A stretch of DNA of 5,509 nucleotides from contig VFKS01000414.1 in assembly GCA_009885425.1 (NCBI GenBank), forward strand, positions 1-5,509, written 5' to 3'. The notes under the pieces were generated by a model that had not been told where the DNA came from, did not search any database, and was given only the letters and a program-made list of their open reading frames with translations. The DNA is from Novosphingobium sp. Lineage in GTDB: Bacteria; Pseudomonadota; Alphaproteobacteria; Sphingomonadales; Sphingomonadaceae. Of this stretch, positions 1 through 5,044 are shown piece after piece (positions within the stretch are counted from its first letter, which is position 1; every line of letters begins with the position of its first letter). The position numbers and the translations under genes were made by a program.

Positions 1-149
1 ACCTGCATCGCCATCCGGTCTTCCAATGGCCAGTTGATCGCAACATCGGCCTTGCCGCCCGGGAACAGCCCGGCCAGTTCACCGCTGCGTTCCCGCAGGC
101 GCCGCTTGACCTCGTCCTTGCCCAGCTTGTGCGGGATCGGAACGCGCAT
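1..149 (-). CDS. Polyhydroxyalkanoic acid system family protein, N-terminal part (cut by left edge)
   Basis: The first 49 codons of a leftward gene are present; the rest lies beyond the window. The protein opens MRVPIPHKLGKDEV and continues with a basic helix (KRRLRERSGEL) and an INWPLEDRMAM segment. This matches my recollection of the short (roughly 90 to 100 residue) PHA granule-region family (PHA_gran_rgn) of alphaproteobacteria, whose members start with a similar 'IPH-LGK-EA-RR' motif. Family members lie near polyhydroxyalkanoate genes in some genomes, but their biochemical role is poorly defined. The ATG overlaps the stop of the preceding membrane-protein gene as TGATG (one shared base), and no strong Shine-Dalgarno precedes it, so translation is probably coupled to that gene. 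Seen: start, overlap and motif. Inferred: family name, with good but not complete certainty because half the protein is missing. Confidence 0.75.
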   Translation of the reverse strand, partial: MRVPIPHKLGKDEVKRRLRERSGELAGLFPGGKADVAINWPLEDRMAMQ

Positions 150-892
150 CAGGCTTTCTGGCCTTCGTCCAAAGCTTCACCGTATTTGTAGTCGAGATAG
201 CGGGTGGTGATCGCTAGATTGTCGATCGCGCCCATTGCGAGCTGGCGGGTGATCGAATCGATCTCGTCGCTGATGGTCCGCAGGCCGCCGATGAACTGCG
301 CGTTGGGATTGCTCCCGGCGCGGTCTTCATAACGCAGGTTTTCAGGGATCTTGCGGTAGCCGTCGATCACATTGGGCAGGTGTTCGCCCACCAGTTTGCG
401 CACTTCTGCAGCCTTCGGATGGGCCTGATCGACATCAACCAGCTGCGCGGCCAGACCATCCAGCTGCAGACTGATCTGATCGACCAATTGCACCGCAGGC
501 GGCGGCAGCGCGCGGCGCTGGGTTTCCAGCCACAGCTCGGTCCGGCCGACAAGCGCGCGGGCATCGGTCCCGGTCGGATCAAGGTCGGCCCGGGTCGGCA
601 TCTTAAAGCGCGGGTATTTGCCCAGTAGGTACAAGGCGGCAGCGCTGAGCCCCAAGCCCAGCACCAGACCGGTAAAGCCGATCCCGCCGATGATCGTGCC
701 GATGATCACTGTGCCAAACCAGATCGCCGCACCTGCCAGCGCAATGTTGCGGACCTTGCGCCAGAAATGCCCAGCGCGAATTTTGGCAGCGCCTTGACCG
801 ATCGAACGCCGCCGGCCGCCGGCGCGCTGATCGACCAGCACGCGCCGCGCAGCTCCGATAATCTGGTCTGATTGCTGCGCTGGACCGGACAA
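149..892 (-). CDS. Two-helix membrane protein, XpaC-like partner of TelA
   Basis: 247 residues. A basic, likely cytoplasmic N-terminus (residues 1 to 47, with the cluster GGRRRS) precedes two closely spaced hydrophobic segments at about 48 to 69 and 72 to 91. The hairpin between them is glycine-rich. A soluble, mostly helical domain (92 to 247) follows, with heptad-like stretches around 130 to 175 and 205 to 235. This layout, and the position directly after a TelA-family gene, recall the XpaC family ('5-bromo-4-chloroindolyl phosphate hydrolysis' proteins, Pfam PF10112), which is found beside yaaN/telA in Bacillus. The hydrolase name is historical, and no catalytic motif is visible here. The start codon is TTG at 892 to 890, four bases after the telA stop. 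A GGAGGG sequence inside the last telA codons, 8 bases upstream, supports it. The downstream end overlaps the PHA-system gene by one base. The gene is certain; the XpaC assignment is inferred mainly from architecture and neighbourhood. Confidence 0.85.
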   Translation of the reverse strand: MSGPAQQSDQIIGAARRVLVDQRAGGRRRSIGQGAAKIRAGHFWRKVRNIALAGAAIWFGTVIIGTIIGGIGFTGLVLGLGLSAAALYLLGKYPRFKMPTRADLDPTGTDARALVGRTELWLETQRRALPPPAVQLVDQISLQLDGLAAQLVDVDQAHPKAAEVRKLVGEHLPNVIDGYRKIPENLRYEDRAGSNPNAQFIGGLRTISDEIDSITRQLAMGAIDNLAITTRYLDYKYGEALDEGQKA

Positions 893-896
893 CAGC

Positions 897-2108
897 TTAA
901 CCCTCCAGGCTCAGCAAGCTGGGCGCGTCGCTGGCGACCCGGGCCTGATTGGCGCCTTCGGCCCGGGCGATATAGCCTTTGGACTTTTCCACCTCGGATG
1001 ACAGCGTGGTGACGGTCTGCTTCATGCTCTCGAGCGCCTTGATCTTGAAGGTGTCGATGTTGTCCATCGTGTCATAGATGTTCTGGAAGGCGCGTTGCAG
1101 CGTTTCAATCGGGATCGTGCTGCTGGCCGCCATTTCGTGGATTTTGCCGGTCTGTTCGCGCAACAACGTGCCAGTCGAATCGATCAGACCAGCCGTGGTG
1201 CTGTTGAGCGCAGTGACTTGTTCCAGCACCAGTCGCTGGTTGGCCATCGCTTGCGAAACCGTAACCGCAGTGCGCAGCGCGGCGACCGTGGTGGTGCTGG
1301 CCCGGTCCACCCCTTTGACCAGTTCAACGTTGTTCTTTTTGACCAGATCGAGCGCGAGATAGCCCTGCACCGAGACCGCCATCTGGGTGAGCAGGTCCTG
1401 GGTCCGCTGGCGCACATAGAACAGTGCGCTCTCCCGGATCGCCTTGGCCTTGGCCGGGTCGGTCGCGTCGAGATCGGCGGCTTTCTCTTCAAGCTTACCG
1501 TCGAGCGTGCGGCTGATGTGGATCATCTGCTCGAGCTGGCCCATCGCCTCCCACAGCTTTTGCCGCTCAACATCAATCGCGGCGTTATCCATCAGCAGCT
1601 CGTCCTTGCCCGAGCCTAGATGGCCCAGCACGGCCTGAATATGGCCCTGCGCGCTCTCATAGCTTTGGAAATAGCGCTTCATCGAATTGCCGAATGGGAT
1701 GATCCCGAAGATCTTGCGGCCCTTGGATAGTTTACCCTGTTTGCCCGGATCGAGCGTTTCGACCGTGCGGCGCAGTTCCGCCAGATTGGCACCGACGCCC
1801 GAATCCTTGTCCATCGCCCGGATCGGCCGGTCGAGGAAACGGTTCGACATCCCCGATGCGGCCATGATTTCCTTGCGGCCCATATTGGTGATCTGATCGA
1901 CCTTCTTGCCGAATTCGGGGGAGTTCGCGTCCGACGCCACCAGATCGGCGATGAACGCATCGACCTTGGTTTCCAGCTTGGACTTGTCGTCAGGCGAAAC
2001 CGGAACCAGCCCGATCGCCGATTCGGGCAGCACCACCGGCACCGGATCGGGCGCGGTCAGGGTGATGGTCGGGGTTTCGATGGCGATTGCAGTCGGCGTA
2101 TTAGCCAT
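897..2108 (-). CDS. TelA/YaaN family toxic anion resistance protein
   Basis: 403 residues, close to the usual size of the TelA family (PF05816). The N-terminal 40 residues are proline- and threonine-rich and probably disordered. From about residue 38 (VSPDDKSKLETKVDAFIADL) the protein is almost entirely helical, with long coiled-coil-like stretches and no membrane segment or signal peptide, so it should be cytoplasmic. Family-like stretches are the LSKGRKIFGIIPFGNSMKRYF region (about 125 to 145), which corresponds to the basic 'FF-K-K' segment of TelA proteins, and the QRTQDLLTQMAVSVQGYLAL segment (about 234 to 253), followed by a heptad-rich C-terminal half. TelA (KlaB) was named from tellurite resistance of plasmid RK2; homologues affect tolerance to tellurite and some antimicrobials, by an unknown mechanism. 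The ATG at 2108 has GAGGA six bases upstream. The XpaC-like gene follows after four bases, so the two are almost certainly cotranscribed. Family call confident; physiological substrate unknown. Confidence 0.9.
   Translation of the reverse strand: MANTPTAIAIETPTITLTAPDPVPVVLPESAIGLVPVSPDDKSKLETKVDAFIADLVASDANSPEFGKKVDQITNMGRKEIMAASGMSNRFLDRPIRAMDKDSGVGANLAELRRTVETLDPGKQGKLSKGRKIFGIIPFGNSMKRYFQSYESAQGHIQAVLGHLGSGKDELLMDNAAIDVERQKLWEAMGQLEQMIHISRTLDGKLEEKAADLDATDPAKAKAIRESALFYVRQRTQDLLTQMAVSVQGYLALDLVKKNNVELVKGVDRASTTTVAALRTAVTVSQAMANQRLVLEQVTALNSTTAGLIDSTGTLLREQTGKIHEMAASSTIPIETLQRAFQNIYDTMDNIDTFKIKALESMKQTVTTLSSEVEKSKGYIARAEGANQARVASDAPSLLSLEG
901..906 (-). promoter_or_regulatory. Ribosome binding site supporting the TTG start of the XpaC-like gene
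   Basis: On the minus strand the sequence reads GGAGGG, then TTAAGCTG (8 bases), then TTG. It lies within the last two sense codons of telA (GAG GGT before TAA). It is a near-perfect Shine-Dalgarno at ideal spacing, and there is no ATG nearby in frame; the next possible start is a GTG at codon 18, inside the conserved-looking N-terminus. This is the evidence for the non-ATG start at 892. Confidence 0.7.
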
Positions 2109-2188
2109 GTCTTATCCTCACAAAGCGTCGTTCGGCCAATGTGGGATCACTGTTCGAACTATGCAAGCTGTGTTATCAAGATAAGACA
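2108..2188 (-). repeat. Inverted repeat flanking the telA leader; possible start-site-sequestering hairpin or operator
   Basis: The arms TGTCTTATC (2108 to 2116) and GATAAGACA (2180 to 2188) are perfect 9-base inverted copies separated by 63 bases. In minus-strand RNA the pairing can extend inward by a G-U and a U-A pair, giving 11 pairs. The 3' arm then covers AGGA of the Shine-Dalgarno and the A of the telA ATG. A second small palindrome, TTATCAAGATAA (2173 to 2184), overlaps the distal arm, so GATAA-type half-sites occur three times in the leader. The repeats are seen directly; a role as RNA switch or protein operator is inference. The RNA version requires transcripts that start upstream of 2188. 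Confidence 0.4.
2115..2119 (-). promoter_or_regulatory. Ribosome binding site of telA
   Basis: The minus strand reads GAGGA followed by TAAGAC and ATG (6-base spacing), a good Shine-Dalgarno that fixes the telA start at 2108. It is embedded in the 3' arm of the leader inverted repeat. Confidence 0.6.
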
Positions 2189-2209
2189 GGGGCGGCAAGG
2201 GTGGACGGT

Positions 2210-2464
2210 TCAGCCGAGCAGCCGCCGCAACAATCCCTTGCGCTGTGTGGGCGGGCTTTGGCCCGAAATGTGAAACAGATAGTTGGCCAGCACTGCGGCC
2301 TGGCTGGGGGTCATTACGAAATGGTGATCGTCGATCTCTGCCGGATTATCGCGGCGGGTCGATTTGACGCATTGCAGCGTCAGATCCAGCTTCTCGCCGA
2401 TCCCATGATGGGCCCAGCCGACCAGAACGCCAAAACTCTCTTGATTTTCAGCAGCATCGTTCAT
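2210..2464 (-). CDS. Small conserved-looking protein of unknown family (84 residues)
   Basis: 84 residues starting MNDAAENQESFGVLVGW. I do not recognise a named domain. The body looks like a compact alpha/beta fold: a strand-like FGVLVGWAHHG, a KLDLTLQCVKS strand around 25 to 35, an acidic turn (PAEIDDHHF), a helix MTPSQAAVLANYLFHIS (51 to 67), and a basic tail ending RKGLLRRLLG. There is no signal peptide or membrane helix. The ATG at 2464 is preferred over an upstream TTG at 2488 because GGAGG lies five bases before it, and the upstream extension reads through that ribosome binding site. It follows the acyl-AMP ligase after 119 bases and precedes telA by 101 bases, all on the same strand. 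It may be a sphingomonad-specific housekeeping orphan. That it is a gene is well supported by its start signals and protein-like composition; its function is unknown. Confidence 0.75.
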   Translation of the reverse strand: MNDAAENQESFGVLVGWAHHGIGEKLDLTLQCVKSTRRDNPAEIDDHHFVMTPSQAAVLANYLFHISGQSPPTQRKGLLRRLLG

Positions 2465-2469
2465 TGTGG

Positions 2470-2474
2470 CCTCC
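2470..2474 (-). promoter_or_regulatory. Strong ribosome binding site of the 84-residue gene
   Basis: GGAGG within a run of G residues on the minus strand, followed by CCACA and ATG (5-base spacing). It decides the start at 2464 against the upstream in-frame TTG at 2488. Confidence 0.6.
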
Positions 2475-2509
2475 CCCCGACAAGGCAATTTCAGTGCGAC
2501 CCTCGGGGC

Positions 2510-2537
2510 AGTCTATGCTCTTGCCAAGCGAAGGCAA
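2510..2537 (-). promoter_or_regulatory. Candidate promoter for the 84-residue gene
   Basis: On the minus strand TTGCCT (2537 to 2532) and TAGACT (2515 to 2510) are separated by 16 bases. Each matches the sigma-70 consensus at 4 of 6 positions, and the TTGCC form is common in alphaproteobacteria. It lies in the 119-base gap after the acyl-AMP ligase and would give a leader of about 40 bases. A short inverted repeat TTGCC/GGCAA (2521 to 2525 and 2533 to 2537) overlaps the -35; it lacks a U-tract, so it is not a convincing terminator. This is a pattern match only. Confidence 0.25.
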
Positions 2538-2583
2538 CTGGCATGCGCGTCCCATTTGGGGATGGTTTTGCCGGGCGTGCTGC

Positions 2584-4344
2584 TCAAGCCGCCAGCTTGA
2601 ACGGCTCGATCTCTCCGGCCAGGTACTGCTTTTTCGCCTTGGCCCGGCTCAGTTTGCCGCTGCTGGTGCGCGGCAGGGTGCGCGGCGGGACCAGTTCGAC
2701 GATTGCCGGGTGGCCGAGGATCGAGCGGACCTTGTCGCGGATTGTATCGTGCAGCTTCTGGCGCTCTTCGGGATCGGAGACCCGGCAGTGGACCAGCACC
2801 GCGACCGATTCCTCGCCGGTTTCGGTTTCGATACTGAAGGCCGCGATATCGCCGTGGTTGAAGCCGGGCAGTTGTTCGACTGCCCATTCGATATCCTGCG
2901 GCCAATGGTTCTTGCCGTTGATGATGATCATGTCCTTGGCCCGGCCGACGATGAACAGGTAACCATCGACCTGATAGCCCATATCGCCGGTGTCGAGCCA
3001 GCCATCGACCATGCAGGCCTTGGTCGCTTCATCGTCGCGGAAATAGCCTTGCATCACGCTCGGCCCCTTGCACCAGACCTTGCCGATGTGGTGATCGCTC
3101 AGCACTTCATCGTGGGCGCCGCGCACTTCGATGGTCATATCCTTGACCGCTTTGCCGCAGTTGACGATCGCGCGGTAGCGGGCCGGGCGGGATAGGTCGC
3201 GCGGGGCGCCGGACAGGCGTTCTTCCTCAACCAGCTCAACCCGGATCCCTTCGCCCGGCGGCATAATCGTGACTGCCAAAGTGGCTTCGGCAAGGCCATA
3301 GCTCGGCAGGAAGGCACTGGCCTTGAACCCGGCGGGGGCAAAGGCGTTGACGAAGCCCTGCATCACGTCGGGCCGGATCATATCGGCGCCATTGCCGGCG
3401 ATCCGCCAGCGCGACAGGTCAAAGCGTTCGGCGACATTGCTCTGGCTGGAAATGCGCCGCGCGCAAATGTCATAGCCGAAGGTCGGCGAATAGCTGAGCG
3501 TATTGCCGGGATTGCGGCTGATCATATCGAGCCAGGCCAGCGGGCGCCGAGCGAAATCCTCGGTCTTGATATAGTCGGCCGAACATTGGTTGGCGATCGG
3601 CGAGAGGAAGCAGCCGACCAGCCCCATATCGTGATACCATGGCAACCAACTGACGCAGCGGTCGCTTTCTTCCAGCAGCATCCCTTCGCCGTGGCCGGCA
3701 AGGTTGTTGAGCAGCGAGGTGTGGGTGACCGCAACGCCGTGCGGGAAGCGGGTCGATCCGCTGGAATATTGCAGATAACAGATATCATCGCCGCTGGCCG
3801 CAGGCAGATCGAGCGCGGGGGCTTCGGTGGCGGCGAAGTCTTCCCAAGTGATCCCTTCACAGCCATGCCGGGCCGCCGCTGCGCCGGTCATTTCGGCGAT
3901 CTCGGCCGGGTAGAACAGTGTTTTGGGATCGCTGGAGGCCAATTGGACCGCTAGCTGGTCGATATAGGCTTCCTTGCCGCCAAAGCTGGTCGGCAGTGGC
4001 AGCGGCACTGGCCAGGCCCCGGCATAAATACAGCCGCAGAACAGCGCGGCAAATTCCGGCCCGGTTTCGGCAATCAGGGCGATCCGGTCACCCTTGGTGA
4101 TCCCGTGGGCCAGCAGCCGCCGGGCCATCGCCAGCGAATCCTCGCGCAGCTCGCTGAACGGATAGACCCGCTTCAAGGTGCCACGCGGATCGTGGAAATT
4201 GAGCCCGCGTTTGCCCTGTGCGGCATAGTCCAGCGCCTCACCAAATGTGGCGAAAGTGGACAAGCGGCGCGGCAGATCGTCGTGATTTGGCGTCGGCACA
4301 AGGCTGACGGCGGCATCAGGCTCCAGCGTGGAAGCATCAGTCAT
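2584..4344 (-). CDS. Fatty acyl-AMP ligase (FAAL, adenylate-forming enzyme)
   Basis: 586 residues from the chosen start, the usual FAAL length. It should activate a fatty acid with ATP to acyl-adenylate, normally for transfer to an acyl carrier protein rather than to CoA. Motifs in order: P-loop YSSGSTRFPHGV (about 193 to 204); LPWYHDMGL (about 234 to 242); YGLAEAT (349 to 355); an insertion-like stretch at about 366 to 396 ending IVNCGK, where FAALs carry their specific insertion; DTGD (451 to 454); GRAKDMIIINGKNHWPQDIE (467 to 486), close to the FAAL form GRNHYPQDIE; and TSSGK (560 to 564), with the C-terminal catalytic lysine at 564. The P-loop has histidine where lysine is usual (PHG instead of PKG). 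There is no signal or membrane segment, so it is cytosolic. The start is uncertain: ATGs at 4368, 4362 and 4344 are in frame, none with a strong Shine-Dalgarno. I chose 4344 (MTDASTLEP) because the preceding residues look non-conserved. No acyl carrier, PKS or serine palmitoyltransferase gene is in the window, so the pathway (sphingolipid, lipopeptide or other acylation) is open. It is divergent from recX. Confidence 0.9.
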   Translation of the reverse strand: MTDASTLEPDAAVSLVPTPNHDDLPRRLSTFATFGEALDYAAQGKRGLNFHDPRGTLKRVYPFSELREDSLAMARRLLAHGITKGDRIALIAETGPEFAALFCGCIYAGAWPVPLPLPTSFGGKEAYIDQLAVQLASSDPKTLFYPAEIAEMTGAAAARHGCEGITWEDFAATEAPALDLPAASGDDICYLQYSSGSTRFPHGVAVTHTSLLNNLAGHGEGMLLEESDRCVSWLPWYHDMGLVGCFLSPIANQCSADYIKTEDFARRPLAWLDMISRNPGNTLSYSPTFGYDICARRISSQSNVAERFDLSRWRIAGNGADMIRPDVMQGFVNAFAPAGFKASAFLPSYGLAEATLAVTIMPPGEGIRVELVEEERLSGAPRDLSRPARYRAIVNCGKAVKDMTIEVRGAHDEVLSDHHIGKVWCKGPSVMQGYFRDDEATKACMVDGWLDTGDMGYQVDGYLFIVGRAKDMIIINGKNHWPQDIEWAVEQLPGFNHGDIAAFSIETETGEESVAVLVHCRVSDPEERQKLHDTIRDKVRSILGHPAIVELVPPRTLPRTSSGKLSRAKAKKQYLAGEIEPFKLAA

Positions 4345-4480
4345 GCGCGAAAACCCGTTCATATTCATGGCGATGGGCCGATTTTCCGGCTTCACCGCGG
4401 TGTCATGGTCAACCGCTAGGGACAGACCCAGCAATCACAGGCTTTCCCAATCGCGGCACAGTGTGGCACGATTATGGCCA
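4345..4480. other. Divergent intergenic region between the acyl-AMP ligase and recX, with a perfect palindrome
   Basis: 136 bases containing the signals for both directions if the ligase starts at 4344. The palindrome CACCGCGGTG (4393 to 4402) is perfect over 10 bases. Further right, GGCAC recurs with a 10-base period (4455 to 4469), near a GATTAT (4470 to 4475) that resembles a -10 element for recX but has no matching -35 at normal spacing. No GTTC-N7-GTTC LexA box was found. If the ligase starts at 4368, the region is shorter but still holds the palindrome. Promoter positions are not resolved. Confidence 0.4.
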
Positions 4481-5044
4481 ATGAACCGCCGCGACCGCCC
4501 CAAACGTATCCCTCAACCGCCCAAACCGCTGGGTGCAGCCCGGCTGGAGGAGCTGGCACTGGCCTATGTCGCGCGCTTTGCCACCAGCGCGGCCAAGCTG
4601 GAGGATTACCTGCGGCGAAAATTGCGCGAGCGGGGCTGGGATGGCGAGGACGATCCGCCGGTTACCGCGATTGCTTCAAAGTTCGTCGCCAATGGCTTTA
4701 TCGACGATGCCGCCTATGCCCGCGCCAAGAGCGGCAGCCTGTTGCGGCGCGGCTATGGCCAGCGGCGGATCGGCCAGGCGCTACACGCCGCCGGGATCGC
4801 CGAGGATGTGCGCGAGGAGGTTCGCGCGGGTGAGGGCGAACAGCGCCGCGCCGCGCTCGCCATGGCCCGCAAACGCCGGTTTGGCCCATTCGGCGCGGGT
4901 GCAACGGACCGGGCAGTGCGCGAAAAGCAGATCGCCGCACTGCTGCGCGCCGGGCACAGGCTGGACAGCGCCCGCGAATTGGTCAATTCCCCTAGTGAAC
5001 AGGCTGCGCTCGATTGGGCAGGGCAAGCGGATGAGGACGAATGA
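4481..5044 (+). CDS. recX: Regulatory protein RecX, RecA modulator
   Basis: 187 residues, normal for RecX. RecX binds RecA-DNA filaments and limits recombinase and coprotease activity in the cytoplasm. The family's tandem three-helix repeats are visible. Repeat 1, about 20 to 55, holds ALAYVARFATSAAKLEDYLRRKL and RGWDG. Repeat 2, about 58 to 108, holds the diagnostic GFIDDAAYARA, then RRGYGQRRIGQAL and GI. Repeat 3, about 120 to 170, holds ALAMARKRRFGPFG and AALLRAGHRLDSARELV. The N-terminus (NRRDRPKRIPQPPKP) is basic and proline-rich. The ATG at 4481 is the first start that leaves only family-like sequence; upstream in-frame ATGs would add about 50 residues overlapping the divergent gene. 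Shine-Dalgarno before 4481 is weak. recA is not adjacent in this window. The end overlaps the DUF192 gene. Alphaproteobacterial RecX proteins are divergent, but the repeat pattern makes the call fairly safe. Confidence 0.88.
   Translation: MNRRDRPKRIPQPPKPLGAARLEELALAYVARFATSAAKLEDYLRRKLRERGWDGEDDPPVTAIASKFVANGFIDDAAYARAKSGSLLRRGYGQRRIGQALHAAGIAEDVREEVRAGEGEQRRAALAMARKRRFGPFGAGATDRAVREKQIAALLRAGHRLDSARELVNSPSEQAALDWAGQADEDE

Noticed and set aside
1095..1619. Plus-strand open frame of 174 codons antisense to telA
   Set aside because: The translation is rich in His, Arg and Gln, typical of a shadow frame; the minus-strand product is a clear TelA homologue.
2145..2159. Near-match to an alphaproteobacterial LexA box (GTTC-N7-GATC on the minus strand) in the telA leader
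   Set aside because: The second half-site has a mismatch at a key base, and the first half belongs to the simple palindrome GTTCGAAC; too weak to call SOS control.
2521..2537. Small hairpin TTGCC/GGCAA after the acyl-AMP ligase as a terminator
   Set aside because: The stem is only five pairs and no U-tract follows on the minus strand, so an intrinsic terminator is not supported.
2141..2962. Plus-strand open frame of 273 codons spanning the telA leader, the 84-residue gene and the ligase end
   Set aside because: It runs antisense across two genes and both intergenic gaps, has low-complexity, non-domain translation, and no good ribosome binding site was noted.
2464..3195. Long plus-strand open frame of 243 codons opposite the acyl-AMP ligase
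   Set aside because: It is antisense to an enzyme with every expected motif; long antisense frames are common in GC-rich DNA, and its translation has no recognisable domain.
4328..4480. Extended recX N-terminus beginning at 4328
   Set aside because: The extra 51 residues would overlap the start of the divergent ligase and do not resemble RecX; the ATG at 4481 gives the normal family length.
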